From: G963674835 sp963674835
Lineage (GTDB): Bacteria > Planctomycetota > Planctomycetia > Pirellulales > Thermoguttaceae
Direction of reading: 5' to 3'
Length of the DNA: 64,000 bases
Assembly: GCA_963674835.2 (NCBI GenBank)
Contig: CAXXKC010000001.1
Coordinates: 372,001-436,000, forward strand
A program made the position numbers and the translations under genes. Below are positions 8,258-17,320 of the stretch, in pieces. Every line of letters begins with the position of its first letter. The first letter of the stretch is position 1. The notes beneath the pieces were generated by a model. The model saw nothing but the letters and a program-made list of their open reading frames with translations, did no database searches and was not told the origin of the DNA.

Positions 8258-9052
8258 ATGTTGTCTCATGGGTTCGGCGTGCAGTGCAGGTGGGGCATGG
8301 TGTGGTCGGTGGTTGTGGGTATGGGTTGGATGGGGACGGCTGGGTTGGTGTGTGCGAAGGAATATGAGAGCGGCGTTGAATGGCCGACGCCGGCAGTCGT
8401 CGATCCGGGGCCGGTCGGCGGGCCGCCTTCGGACGCGGTGGTGCTGTTTGACGGGAAGGACATGTCGCACTGGAACAACGCGGAGAAGTGGATCGTGAAG
8501 GATGGCTACGTGACGTCGGGCGGGAACGACGTGACGAGCAAGGACGTGTTCGGCGACTGCCAACTGCACTTGGAATGGGCCGAGCCGGAGAAGATCATCG
8601 GTCACGGGCAGGGCCGAGGGAACAGCGGCGTGTACATGATGGGTTTGTACGAGATTCAGATTCTCGATTCGTACAAGAACGACACGTACTTCGATGGGCA
8701 ATGCGGGGCGATCTACAAGCAGCATCCACCGCTGGTCAACGTGTGCCGGAAGCCGGGCGAGTGGCAGACGTACGACATCATTTGGGAGCGGCCTCAGTTC
8801 GACGAGGCGGGCAAGGTGGTGAAGCCTGCCTTTGTAACCGTGTTGCAGAACGGTGTGCTGGTGCAGAACCATTTCCAGTTGCTGGGTCGGTCGTATTGGG
8901 ACGAGAAGCCGCATTACGAACCGCACGCGGATCGGCTGCCGATTCTGTTACAGTACCACCATAACCAAGTGCGCTTTCGGAACATCTGGGTTCGGGAACT
9001 CAAACCGATGGTTGGGAAGCCGGCGAAGGCACCCGAGGAGAAGAAGGAGTAA
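8258..9052 (+). CDS. Secreted DUF1080 (3-keto-disaccharide hydrolase family) protein
   Basis: A 264-residue protein from ATG 8258, which has GCAGGAG 8 nt upstream; an in-frame ATG at 8222 has no site. The N terminus carries a long signal peptide ending near TAGLVCAKEY. The DUF1080 domain fills the rest: VLFDGKDMSHWNN at the front, GNSGVYMMGLYEIQILDSY in the middle and PILLQYHHNQVRFRNIWVREL at the end, all typical of the concanavalin-like fold. Relatives hydrolyse 3-keto-glycosides or act in sugar release outside the cell. It is followed after 4 nt by the glycosidase-like gene, so the two are almost certainly co-transcribed and act on the same substrate (inference). Confidence 0.88.
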   Translation: MLSHGFGVQCRWGMVWSVVVGMGWMGTAGLVCAKEYESGVEWPTPAVVDPGPVGGPPSDAVVLFDGKDMSHWNNAEKWIVKDGYVTSGGNDVTSKDVFGDCQLHLEWAEPEKIIGHGQGRGNSGVYMMGLYEIQILDSYKNDTYFDGQCGAIYKQHPPLVNVCRKPGEWQTYDIIWERPQFDEAGKVVKPAFVTVLQNGVLVQNHFQLLGRSYWDEKPHYEPHADRLPILLQYHHNQVRFRNIWVRELKPMVGKPAKAPEEKKE

Positions 9053-9056
9053 GGTG

Positions 9057-10508
9057 ATGATGTGCAGGGCAAGGCGGTTGGGACTGGCGGCGGCGCTGCT
9101 GTTGTTGTTTGGCGGCAGCGCCGGCGCCGGCGAGGCTGGGGGCGGGGACGAGTATCTTGCGCGGGTGCGAGCCTACGCCGATTGCATGATCGACCGTGGC
9201 CAAGATACGTACGGCGCAGTGCACTCGCCATCGTTCGCGGAGGCTTTGGACCGAAAGACGCTGAAGCTTCTGGAGGGCGACGCCTTGAGGCGGGCGGCGG
9301 GGATCAAGCGGGAGGAGTGGGGCATACGGAGCCACGATCGGATGCTAGGCGGGGGAAATCCGCAGCACTGCGAGAACCTCTACCAGGTGTTGTACGCGCT
9401 GGGCGACATCACGGGCGACAAGAAGTACACGGCGGTGGCCGATCAGTCGCTGGAGTGGTTTCTCACGCACTGCCAGAGCGCGGAGACGGGGCTGTTCTGG
9501 TGGGGCGAGCACGCCGGTTGGGATTTTCTGACGGAGAAGCCGCTGGAGAAGCCGGCAGGCAACACACATGAGATGTATCGGCCGTGGGTTCTTTGGGAAC
9601 GGTCGTGGAAGCTTTCGCCGGAGGCGTGCCGGAAGTTTGCGGTGGGGCTATGGGAGCATCAGATCGCGGATCATGAGACGGGTGATTTCTCGCGGCACGC
9701 GGCGATCGACCGCCACGGGCCGGGACACGATGCGCCGTACGCGCGCCACGGGGGCTGCTACATTCACGTCTGGGCGACGGCGTATCAGCACACGAAAGAC
9801 CCGGTGTTTCTGAAGGCCATCGAGGCGGTTCTGGGAGGGCTGGACCGGGATCGGCTGCACGGCGGGATGGTGACCGGCGGTAGTCGGAAGCGTGGAGGAC
9901 GGACGGCGTATGACCTGCCGGTGGCGATTGCGGCGTGGGAGGCGGCGGAGTTGGTTCCGGAGGAGTTGGCGGGCAAGCTTCGCAGTTTCGCCACGGCCAA
10001 TGACAAGGCTTTCTGCAAGGCTGCGGAGGCGCGAGCGGGAGCCGGTGGAGTGGCGCGGAAGTCGGACGAAAACCTGTGGTCCAGCGGATACGGCTTGGGC
10101 GGGGGCGAGCTGGCGACCATGGCCGATTTGTGTGTGGTGCGTTGGAGACAGGTGAAGCTGGACGCGTATCGGCAGTGTGCTTTGGAGGTGGCCGACAAGT
10201 ATGGCGAGGGCGCGATCAACGTGAGCTTTCCGGTGTATCCCGGGACGGTCGGGAAGGTGATCACGCTGCTGGTGGCGGTCCACGAAATGACGGGCGAGGG
10301 GAAGTACTTGGACCGGGCGGAGGAATTGGCGGGGCGGGCCGAGGATCTGTTCCTGACGGACGGATGCCCTTTGCCGAAGGCGACGCACGTGCACGAGCAC
10401 TACGAGGCGGTGACGGGGGCCGATACGCTGATGATGGCCATGTTGGAGCTTTGGGCCGCCCGACAGAAGCCGCCTGTGAAGGTGACGCTGGAGTTCACAG
10501 ACCGCTAA
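9057..10508 (+). CDS. Secreted helical-barrel glycosidase- or lyase-like protein
   Basis: A 483-residue protein. The start is the double ATG at 9057/9060, 4 nt after the DUF1080 stop, with AAGGAG just upstream; the open frame extends further but overlaps the previous gene. A signal peptide (AAALLLLFGGSAGA) precedes a repetitive helical domain with Trp/His-rich helices: HCENLYQVLYALGDITGDKKY, HEMYRPWVLWERSW, HGGCYIHVWATAYQHTKDP. This alternation of paired helices is that of (alpha/alpha)6 or (alpha/alpha)7 barrels in glycoside hydrolases and pectate-lyase-like enzymes. I cannot name the family or point to catalytic residues. Coupling to DUF1080 suggests a role in carbohydrate breakdown. Confidence 0.75.
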   Translation: MMCRARRLGLAAALLLLFGGSAGAGEAGGGDEYLARVRAYADCMIDRGQDTYGAVHSPSFAEALDRKTLKLLEGDALRRAAGIKREEWGIRSHDRMLGGGNPQHCENLYQVLYALGDITGDKKYTAVADQSLEWFLTHCQSAETGLFWWGEHAGWDFLTEKPLEKPAGNTHEMYRPWVLWERSWKLSPEACRKFAVGLWEHQIADHETGDFSRHAAIDRHGPGHDAPYARHGGCYIHVWATAYQHTKDPVFLKAIEAVLGGLDRDRLHGGMVTGGSRKRGGRTAYDLPVAIAAWEAAELVPEELAGKLRSFATANDKAFCKAAEARAGAGGVARKSDENLWSSGYGLGGGELATMADLCVVRWRQVKLDAYRQCALEVADKYGEGAINVSFPVYPGTVGKVITLLVAVHEMTGEGKYLDRAEELAGRAEDLFLTDGCPLPKATHVHEHYEAVTGADTLMMAMLELWAARQKPPVKVTLEFTDR

Positions 10509-10684
10509 GCGTGGTTCTTGGAAGGTAGCCGGCGAGCGGATCGGGAGATGTGCTGCGGTCGGGGTGCGCGCGGGTGTGTTCTCTTGCTCGTGGGGGGGAT
10601 CGACAGGGCTCGCGGGAATCGCCATACTGCCTGCGAGTGGTCGCGTGACCGGCAGCACAAAGAGCTTTGGATGGAGATGAGGCG

Positions 10685-11590
10685 ATGAATCGCTTTGCCA
10701 GTCAACTGATACTGTACGGTGGCGTGGCGACTTCGGCCGTCGCGTTGTTCCTTGTGTACATCGTTTCGGGCCTGGGCTTCAACTTGATGGGGCTCTACTG
10801 GCTGTTCGTCGTGCCGGTCGGGGCGGTGATTGTGGGGGTGGTGAGCGGGATCGGTTATGCGGTCATGTCGAAGTGGACGAATTACCGGGCGTCGAAGTTC
10901 GACGTGTTGCTGGTGATGTGCGTTTCGTTGATGACGTATGCGGCGTCGCACTACGTGACCTACCGCCACGTGCTTTCGGTGCATCAACTCACTCCGAAGC
11001 AGGTCTCGTTCGTGACGTACATGCGCTTGACCACGGAGAAGGCCACGATGAAGGGCCGGCACGGAGAGGGAGGGGGCGAAGTGGGCAAGTTCGGCTATGC
11101 ACTGTTGCTGCTGGAAGCCCTGGGTTTCTGTGGAGGAGCCGTGCTGCCGCTGGTGCTCGTGTCGGCGAACGCGTATTGCGAGAACTGCAGGCGGTATATG
11201 AAGAAGGATTGGGAGGGGTACCACAGCTCGGAGTTGACGACGGCCGAGCTGCGCGGAAAGAAGGATGAGAAGTCGGCGATGATTACGGCGGCCATTCAGG
11301 AAGTGCTGGGGCGGACGTTCGGCGAGGTCAAGGAAGAAGAGACGCAGGACTCGGCGGGAACGGCGATCGACGGCGACATGCTGGAGAAGTGGCGAGGGGA
11401 GATGAGTGCCACGGCGGGGAAGAAATCGCTGGCCAGCGTCCAGGTTACGGTCAAACAGTGCGATCAATGCGGGCGACAGCACGCCGCGATCAAGCTCAAC
11501 TTCATGAACGTCAGCAAGGAGGCAAAATCGAAGGATCTGGCGTCGACGTATATCGAGGCGGAGGGCCCGATCGAGGCGGAGACGGTGTAG
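10685..11590 (+). CDS. Membrane protein with two CxxC pairs
   Basis: A 301-residue protein from ATG 10685, preceded by GGAGATGAGG; an ATG at 10667 is possible but less well placed. Three hydrophobic helices lie in the first 95 residues (SAVALFLVYIVSGLGF, WLFVVPVGAVIVGVVSGIG, DVLLVMCVSLMTYAA) and another near 150 (ALGFCGGAVLPLVLVSA). CENCRRY follows that helix and CDQCGRQH lies in the C-terminal domain. The two pairs could bind one zinc ion together or serve in redox. A soluble, charged tail follows. I know no function for it. It is a single gene and converges with the GDPD gene. Confidence 0.65.
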   Translation: MNRFASQLILYGGVATSAVALFLVYIVSGLGFNLMGLYWLFVVPVGAVIVGVVSGIGYAVMSKWTNYRASKFDVLLVMCVSLMTYAASHYVTYRHVLSVHQLTPKQVSFVTYMRLTTEKATMKGRHGEGGGEVGKFGYALLLLEALGFCGGAVLPLVLVSANAYCENCRRYMKKDWEGYHSSELTTAELRGKKDEKSAMITAAIQEVLGRTFGEVKEEETQDSAGTAIDGDMLEKWRGEMSATAGKKSLASVQVTVKQCDQCGRQHAAIKLNFMNVSKEAKSKDLASTYIEAEGPIEAETV

Positions 11591-11659
11591 GTCTTCTGGA
11601 TCGAGCGGGCGAGGCGGCCGCTTGTGTCGGATGGGGATGACGGCCGGCGACGGGTTTGC

Positions 11660-11751
11660 TGCGTATCGCACTTGACTGTAGCGTTCGCGGCGGCGCGTTT
11701 CTACGGATCCGAAAGCGAAAGACACGCCACGATTACGCCGAGTGCGATCTA
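11660..11751. repeat. Repeat family A copy 3
   Basis: A 92-bp copy, GCGTATCGCACTTGACTGTA at the left and TGCGATCTA at the right. Its last three bases (CTA, 11749-11751) are the TAG stop codon of the minus-strand GDPD gene. It fills most of the convergent gap 11591-11748. Confidence 0.8.
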
Positions 11752-12582
11752 TTGGGCGGTGGGCTTGGCTGCTTGTTGGCGGGCCAAGAGGAAGGCTTGG
11801 AGGCCGGGAAGGTCGTCGGTGTTGATGAGGTCGACACCGGCATCGAGCAGCTCGGTCCAGAGGGCGGGGTTCTCGGGAGTCGCCCAGAAGCGGACGCGGC
11901 GGCCGGCGGTGTGCGCCTTGGCGACGATACGGTGGAGCTTGGCGCGGTCGCTGTCGCTGAGGGGGCTGTTGCCGCGGTGGCGGAAGTGAAGCGACCAGTT
12001 GTCGCTGATCCAGGGCATGAGATGGGCGGGCCGGCTGGAATCGATGTCGGCCAGGCGGCCGTCGAGACCGGCGTAGCGGGTCGACTGGGACTGGACGAGT
12101 TGCCAAGGGCGATCGCCGCTGAGGATGACGGTGACGGCTCGCGGCACGGGCTTTTCGTCGACGACCGCGGAGAGTATGTCGGCGTATTCCGCAAGTGCTG
12201 GGGCGAGCGCGCGATAGGTGGGCTCGGCGCCGGTCTTGATATCGATCAGCAGCGAGAAAGGAGGCCCGTTGGGATAGACGCTGCCGCCGTTGTGCTTGAC
12301 GCGCCGGCGAAGCGGGTCGAGGTAGAGCTTCTGGAGTGTCCGTTCGGGCGTAAGGTCGGCTGGGGTGTGGCCGATGAGGAGTTTTCCATCGACGAGGAAG
12401 ACATCGGCCTCGACGCTGGTGAAGCCGTGAGCCAGAGCATCGAGGAGAGGATGGTCGTGGAGGTAGTCGTTGTGGGCGTGGGCATGGATGAGTGGGACGG
12501 GTGAGGGGGGAGCCTCGCCGCCGACGGTGGCGTTGGGAATGAAGCATGCCACGAGGAGGATGAGGAGGTTCTTGCGTGTCAT
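11749..12582 (-). CDS. Secreted GDPD/PI-PLC-like phosphodiesterase
   Basis: A 277-residue protein from ATG 12582, the only start that gives a signal peptide (MTRKNLLILLVACFIPNATVGG); no ribosome site is visible. The family start is HAHNDYLHDHPLLDALAHGF, then SVEADVFLVDGKLLIGH. This is the HAHNDY variant of the GDPD/PLC-like barrel, in which HRG...ENT is replaced. RVRFWATPENPALWTELLDAGVDLINTDD near the end is the last strand of the barrel. Such proteins hydrolyse glycerophosphodiesters or related envelope lipids outside the cytoplasm. The stop codon is supplied by repeat family A. The gene is divergent from the sulfatase gene. Confidence 0.85.
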   Translation of the reverse strand: MTRKNLLILLVACFIPNATVGGEAPPSPVPLIHAHAHNDYLHDHPLLDALAHGFTSVEADVFLVDGKLLIGHTPADLTPERTLQKLYLDPLRRRVKHNGGSVYPNGPPFSLLIDIKTGAEPTYRALAPALAEYADILSAVVDEKPVPRAVTVILSGDRPWQLVQSQSTRYAGLDGRLADIDSSRPAHLMPWISDNWSLHFRHRGNSPLSDSDRAKLHRIVAKAHTAGRRVRFWATPENPALWTELLDAGVDLINTDDLPGLQAFLLARQQAAKPTAQ

Positions 12583-12653
12583 GGCTGAGTGTTGGTTGGG
12601 TTGGGGCTGGGTGGTAGACTGGTGATTGGAGATTCTGTGAGAGGGCCGCGAGC

Positions 12654-12695
12654 CCTCACCGTGCGGACCCTCTCCCGCAAGCGGGCGAGGGGAGG
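12654..12695. repeat. Repeat family C copy 3
   Basis: CCCTCACCGTGCGGACCCTC then CCGCAAGCGGGCGAGGGGAGG. It lies in the divergent spacer between the GDPD and sulfatase genes. Confidence 0.8.
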
Positions 12696-12753
12696 TGCGT
12701 TGGGTAGTCCTGGGGTTTGCAGGGGCGCACGATAGGCAGCGACGGAGGGTAGC

Positions 12754-14253
12754 ATGATCCGCATTCGGTATCAGCATTTGCTTCTTGTGGGCGTTTTGGT
12801 GTGGATGGCGTCGGCCTTGGCGGGCGATGCGACGGCCGCCGGCAGCGAACGCCCAAACATCTTGTTCTTGTTGGTCGATCAGTGGCGGGCCAAGGCGACC
12901 CATTTTGCCGGGGATGCGAATGTACGGACACCGAGCCTCGACCGGCTGGCCGGCGAGGGAATCCATTTTCGCAACGCGGTTTCCGTGTGTCCAGTGTGCA
13001 CACCGTATCGGGCGGCGCTGATGACGGGCCGTTTTCCGACGTCGACGGGGATGTTTCTGAACGATGCGTACCTGCCGTCGGCAGAGGTGTGTATGGCCGA
13101 GGTCTTTCGGGACGCGGGTTACGCCACGGCGTACATCGGCAAGTGGCATCTGGACGGGCACGGTCGGCAAGCGTACGTTGCGCCGACACGACGGCAGGGA
13201 TGGGAGTATTGGAAGGCGGCGGAATGCGATCATAACTACAACCATTCGCACTACTATACGGACGACTCGAACGAGAAGCATTTTTGGGACGGGTACGACG
13301 CGTTTGCGGAGACGAAGGACGCGCAGGCCTGTTTGCGGAAGCTGGCCGGTGGTGAACGACCGTTTCTGCTGATGGTGTCGTACGGCACGCCGCACTTTCC
13401 GCATGCGACGGCTCCGGAGTCATACAAGGCGCAGTATCCGCCGGAGAAGATCCGGTTGGCGCCGAACGTGGGGCCGGCGATGGAGAAGCGAGCCCGGCAG
13501 GAGTCGCAGGGCTACTACGCGCACTGCATGGCGTTGGATGAGTGCGTGGGCAAGATCCTGACGACGTTGGAGGAGTCGGGGGTGGCGGACAAGACGATCG
13601 TGGTGTTCACGTCGGACCACGGGGAAATGATGGGATCGCACGATTGCCCTCCGACGATGAAGCAGGTTCCGTGGGACGAGGCGGCGCACGTGCCGCTGTT
13701 GGTGCGTTTTCCGGCGCTGGCGGGACGGCAGGCGCGAGTGATCGAGACGCCGCTGACGACGCCGGACATCCTGCCCACGCTGTGCGGGCTGACGGGCGTG
13801 GCCGTGCCCAAGAGCGCGGAGGGGGAGGATCTGTCGGGCGTTGTGCGAGATGGGAAGGAGATTGCCGGCCGGGCGGCGCTGTACATGAACGTGGCGCCGT
13901 TCTGCGGCGGCAAGTTCGCCAATGAGTATCGCGCGGTGCGCACGGACCGCTACACGTACGTGCGCGGGCAGGACGGGCCGTGGCTGTTGTACGACGATCG
14001 GAAGGACCCGTACCAGATGGACAACCTGATCGGCAAGGCGGCATTGGCCGACGTGCAGAAGCAGTTGGATGCGGATTTGCAGGCGCAATTGAAGCGGATC
14101 GGCGACGACTTCCGGCCGGCGGAGTACTACATCAAGGCCTGGGGCTACGAAATCGGCCGGCACGGGAGTATTCCGTACACGCCGGGAGCCAAGATGCAAT
14201 CGCCGAAGCGGAAGTCGTCAGACGCGGTTCATACGGGCGAGGGGAGCTCGTAG
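12754..14253 (+). CDS. Secreted sulfatase (formylglycine type)
   Basis: A 499-residue arylsulfatase-family enzyme from ATG 12754 (GGAGGG a few nt upstream), with a signal peptide to about residue 29. The mature part opens with PNILFLLVDQWR. The modification motif C-T-P-Y-R (C82 to R86) in VCPVCTPYRAALMTGR supplies the formylglycine nucleophile. Other active-site blocks are IGKWHLDGHG (lysine and histidine) and VVFTSDHGEMMGSH (metal-binding Asp-His). It hydrolyses sulfate esters, probably of polysaccharides. Activation needs a formylglycine-generating enzyme, which is not in the window. Its 3' end overlaps the convergent Gfo/Idh gene by 25 bp, tail to tail. Confidence 0.95.
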   Translation: MIRIRYQHLLLVGVLVWMASALAGDATAAGSERPNILFLLVDQWRAKATHFAGDANVRTPSLDRLAGEGIHFRNAVSVCPVCTPYRAALMTGRFPTSTGMFLNDAYLPSAEVCMAEVFRDAGYATAYIGKWHLDGHGRQAYVAPTRRQGWEYWKAAECDHNYNHSHYYTDDSNEKHFWDGYDAFAETKDAQACLRKLAGGERPFLLMVSYGTPHFPHATAPESYKAQYPPEKIRLAPNVGPAMEKRARQESQGYYAHCMALDECVGKILTTLEESGVADKTIVVFTSDHGEMMGSHDCPPTMKQVPWDEAAHVPLLVRFPALAGRQARVIETPLTTPDILPTLCGLTGVAVPKSAEGEDLSGVVRDGKEIAGRAALYMNVAPFCGGKFANEYRAVRTDRYTYVRGQDGPWLLYDDRKDPYQMDNLIGKAALADVQKQLDADLQAQLKRIGDDFRPAEYYIKAWGYEIGRHGSIPYTPGAKMQSPKRKSSDAVHTGEGSS

Positions 14254-15515
14254 CCTTTGCGGCGGGCCCATTTGACCAGGGCGTTGGCCTCGGCGTCGTT
14301 GGGGAACGATTCGGTTTTGGGGTCCCAGCGGAGTTTTCGTCCGAGGCGGCGGGTCAGGTTGGCCAGGTGGCAAACGGTGATGGAGCGGTGTCCGATTTCG
14401 ACGTCGGCCACGGGCTTTTCGCGTGTGCGGATGCAATCGAGCCAGTTCTGCATGTGCCAGCGCGCCTGCCAGAGGGCAGTGCTGTCGGCCCATTTGCGTT
14501 CCTCTTCGGCCTCGTTGAGCTGTTTGAGGAGTTTTTGGGCGATGTCGGCGGGATTCGAGGTGCACTTGTTGCGGTTGATTTCGATCTTTCCCTTCGTGCC
14601 GATGAAGATGGCTCCGCCCACGGGGCCCTTGTCGATGACGAAGTTGAGCGGCACGCCGTTGGCGTAGCGCATGGCGACCTGGCCGTTGAGACCGGGCGAG
14701 AGAGGCCACATTTCGACGGGGCCACTTTCATCCATGCCGAGAGCCCACTGGACCTGGTCGATGCCGTGGGCACCCCAGTTGGTCATTTCACCACCGCAGA
14801 GATCGATGAACCCGCCCATGGCGTGCGGATTGTAGGGTCGCATGGCGGCCTGGTTGAGCCACATGTCCCAGTCGAGGCCTTCGGGGATCGGCTGGGCCGG
14901 GAAGGGCTTTTCGGGCAGCGGGGCGGGGCCGGTGTAGTTGACGGCGCGAATCTCGCGCAGTTGGCCGAGGCCGCCGTCGCGAATGAACTTGCAGGCGAGG
15001 CGGTTGATGGCCATGGAACGCTGTTGGGTGCCGACCTGGAAGACGCGGTTGTATTTGCGCACGGCGTCGACGAGGACGCGGCCTTCCTGGATGTAGAGGG
15101 TGAGGGGTTTTTCGGCGTAGATATCTTTGCCCGCCTGGACGGCGTGGATACAGGGGAGGACGCGCTGGTGCTCGCGGGTGGCGATGATGACGGCGTCGAT
15201 ATCTTTGCGATCGAGGAGCTTGTGATAGTTCTGGATGATGGGCCAGTCGGCGTTCTTCTTCTTTCGGAAGTCGTCGGCGCGGGGGAGGTTGCAGTCGCAG
15301 AGGGCGACGATCTGGCCGTCCTCGGGGAGCTGTTCGAGGAGGAGGGAGGCACGGTTGCCGACGCCGATGGCGCCGACGGTGATGCGGCCGTTGGCACCGG
15401 GCTGGCCGGCGAAGCCCAGCGCGGAGCGGGATACGAACATCGGCAGGCTGAGGCCCACGGCGGTTTTGCACAACATGTCGCGTCGAGTGATTTTCCGATC
15501 GGTGGATCGCGGCAT
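14229..15515 (-). CDS. Tat-exported Gfo/Idh-family oxidoreductase
   Basis: A 428-residue protein from ATG 15515, with GAGGAA about 8 nt upstream. The N terminus has a twin-arginine signal (ITRRDMLCKTAVGLSLPMF), so the protein is folded before export. The Rossmann part has GAIGVGNRASLLLEQL and later YAEKPLT, the EKP motif of Gfo/Idh/MocA enzymes. The C-terminal alpha/beta domain carries GGEMTNWGAHGIDQVQWALG, common in the planctomycete subgroup. These enzymes oxidise or isomerise sugars and inositols with NAD(P). The substrate is unknown. Its position next to the sulfatase suggests processing of desulfated sugars (inference). An insertion sequence lies 190 bp upstream and may affect its expression. 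Confidence 0.9.
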   Translation of the reverse strand: MPRSTDRKITRRDMLCKTAVGLSLPMFVSRSALGFAGQPGANGRITVGAIGVGNRASLLLEQLPEDGQIVALCDCNLPRADDFRKKKNADWPIIQNYHKLLDRKDIDAVIIATREHQRVLPCIHAVQAGKDIYAEKPLTLYIQEGRVLVDAVRKYNRVFQVGTQQRSMAINRLACKFIRDGGLGQLREIRAVNYTGPAPLPEKPFPAQPIPEGLDWDMWLNQAAMRPYNPHAMGGFIDLCGGEMTNWGAHGIDQVQWALGMDESGPVEMWPLSPGLNGQVAMRYANGVPLNFVIDKGPVGGAIFIGTKGKIEINRNKCTSNPADIAQKLLKQLNEAEEERKWADSTALWQARWHMQNWLDCIRTREKPVADVEIGHRSITVCHLANLTRRLGRKLRWDPKTESFPNDAEANALVKWARRKGYELPSPV

Positions 15516-15704
15516 TGCAGGGTTCCTCGCGGAGGTTTGAGATTTCATGAGGAGTGTGGCTGCCGGATGCAGTTTGAGGCAGCAAGAATGATTGTCGTTG
15601 GCGGAGGAGGCGGCGTCAAATGGGCGGGAGCATTTGTGGGGGAGTGGAGGGGGTGGAAGGGGAGTGGGGCAGTCGCCCGGGGACGAGAGTTTCGAGGGAT
15701 TCAT

Positions 15705-17141
15705 TGACTCGACTTTTGCACTTTTAGGCGGCAACGGCCGCGGTGTTTTGTAGGGCATCGAGGATTTTTCGTTGATCGTGCTTGGAAACTGGTAGCGAGA
15801 AAATCGTGTAGCGGAGATTTTCGTGGCGCAAGGTCCCCAGCATATCGGCGAAGGAGTAGGTTGCCTTCTGAGGATACCACGGATGGTGCGGAAGATGCGC
15901 ATGGCGATATCCGACGGTGGCGAACCAGAGGACGACAACGCCATACAAGAGCATGGCCAGAGGGGCCGTGCGCTCGACACTTCGTCGCGACCAACTCGGT
16001 GGTTCTTCGAATCCCAAGTGGCCCTTGGCACTCTCAAAAGTGACCTCGATGGTCCAGCGGAGGCTGTATCAGCCCAGGATCTCTTCGGCCGACGCTTCAG
16101 CCACGGTCGAAAAGAAGGCCTGCCGTCCCCGTTTCCCTTGGAGCGAGTCGATGGCCACGACGCGAATTGGGCGGTTAGGATGGTGAAAGGTGTGCGCTAC
16201 AATATCGACCAGGCGAATCGTATCGTGGCGACCATAAAGATCGACCGTCACACGCCGCGCACGCCCCTCCAGCAGGGTCGCAGGGGTAGGCAAACGTTCG
16301 CCTCGCTTCCGGGGCCGCCCCTTGCCAGGAAGTCGCGGAGGTGGGGGAGCATACAGCCGCGCATCCAAACGCAGGTAGCTGGTCAGTTCGCAATTGCTCG
16401 GCAGCCCGTCGCGCAACGTCCATCCGCTGTAGGCGGCATCTCCCAGCAGGTGAAACCGGCGAGTGGGATAGGATCGGCACAGCAACTGTACCAGTTGCAG
16501 GGCCAGTTCCGGACGCGTGCGGTGGACGCGACGGTGTTGGGCGGCTTTCGCCTGGTTGAGGTACAGGCGAAAGAGAATCGGCAGGCAGAAGCAGCGATCC
16601 GTCAGTTGAGGAAACCGCACGACAACTCCCAAGATGACCCAACTATGTCCCCAACTGGTCACCGCCTTGACGTTCTTCAACAACGGGTCATGGTGCCAAC
16701 CCACCCCATAGATCTTCTTGCCTCGCTTCCGCGCCAGCGTGTCATCGACAACCAAGAAGATGGTCTTTCCCAGGAAGGGCTCCATCCAGGGCACCAGGGA
16801 CAGCCCCAGCGCATCCAGCGACCAATGCGCGTGGGAGAAGAAACGATGGAAACACGACCAGTGTTTGGGGAGTACTTGAGGAACTGCCCGAAGCATGCTC
16901 GTCACGGTTCGGTGTTGGGCCAACAGCCATCCCGCTGCAATTCGCACAAATGTTTGCCGGCTGGGGGACGTCATCTTTCCGGCCAATGCCTGCAAAATAT
17001 CCAAGACTGAGGGTACGATGATCATGGCGAGTCCTCCTTGTCAGACGGTTTGTGTTTGTCCATTCAAACCATTCTGGCAGAGGCTCGCCCTTTTTCTAGA
17101 AAGCCACTACTGCTAGCACAATAAGTGCAAAAGTCGAGTCA
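15705..17141. mobile_element. Insertion sequence with 19-bp perfect terminal inverted repeats
   Basis: The ends match exactly: TGACTCGACTTTTGCACTT at 15705-15723 and its complement at 17123-17141, a 1437-bp element. The flanks read TTC-ATT before GACTC and ATT-GATG after GAGTC, so a 3-bp ATT target duplication is possible, with the true ends one base inside on each side. It encodes one DDE transposase on the minus strand. The protein (VVDDTLARKRGKK, HHDPLL) resembles the DDE_5/IS701-like group; the family call is tentative. The element abuts the left edge of a 103-bp direct repeat (17141-17243). Confidence 0.9.
15724..17025 (-). pseudogene. DDE transposase interrupted by an in-frame TGA
   Basis: Starting at ATG 17025 with a strong AAGGAGG site, 318 codons run to a TGA at 16069-16071. 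The same frame then stays open for 114 more codons to TAA at 15724. Residues before the TGA include D94/D95 (LVVDDTLARKRGKK) and D196 (LLGDAAYSG). After it comes YSLRWTIEVTFESAKGHLG, the classic C-terminal motif with the third catalytic acid, near residue 327. Product one therefore lacks the catalytic glutamate. A single TGG-to-TGA change is the simplest cause, because TGA is used as an ordinary stop elsewhere in the window. Stop-codon readthrough is an alternative. The element's ends and the rest of the gene look undamaged, so inactivation would be recent. Confidence 0.85.
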
Positions 17142-17243
17142 TTGATGCCTGTATTGAAAACGGAACAAGGGGTCCGACCCAATCCTGATCTTTCGGCCTC
17201 CCGATGGTCGGCCTCGTTCCAGTTCCAATGCAGGACCCAATAG
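17141..17243. repeat. 103-bp direct repeat, copy 1
   Basis: ATTGATGCCTGTATTG to GACCCAATAG; identical to 20265-20367 except for one base that I can see (GGTCCGACCC here, GGTCCAACCC there). Same orientation. It contains short internal inverted pairs (GGGGTCC with GGACCC, TATTG with CAATA). The insertion sequence sits exactly at its left edge. The rest of the spacer 17142-17320 holds nothing else clear. Confidence 0.9.
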
Positions 17244-17320
17244 GGCGTCGACGGGAGGCGGCTTGACAGATGGGAGGGGAGTGGTAGTTTGGCGGCTGCT
17301 GGTGCAGCGGTATTCGTGGG

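Noticed and set aside
13980..15707. 575-codon plus-strand frame over the Gfo/Idh gene
   Set aside because: It is the antisense of the Gfo/Idh gene, which has Rossmann and EKP motifs. High GC leaves antisense frames open.
16069..16071. TGA recoded as tryptophan in this genome
   Set aside because: TGA ends several intact genes here (for example queG, the ABM gene and the NapH-like gene) at the expected family length, so the standard code applies.
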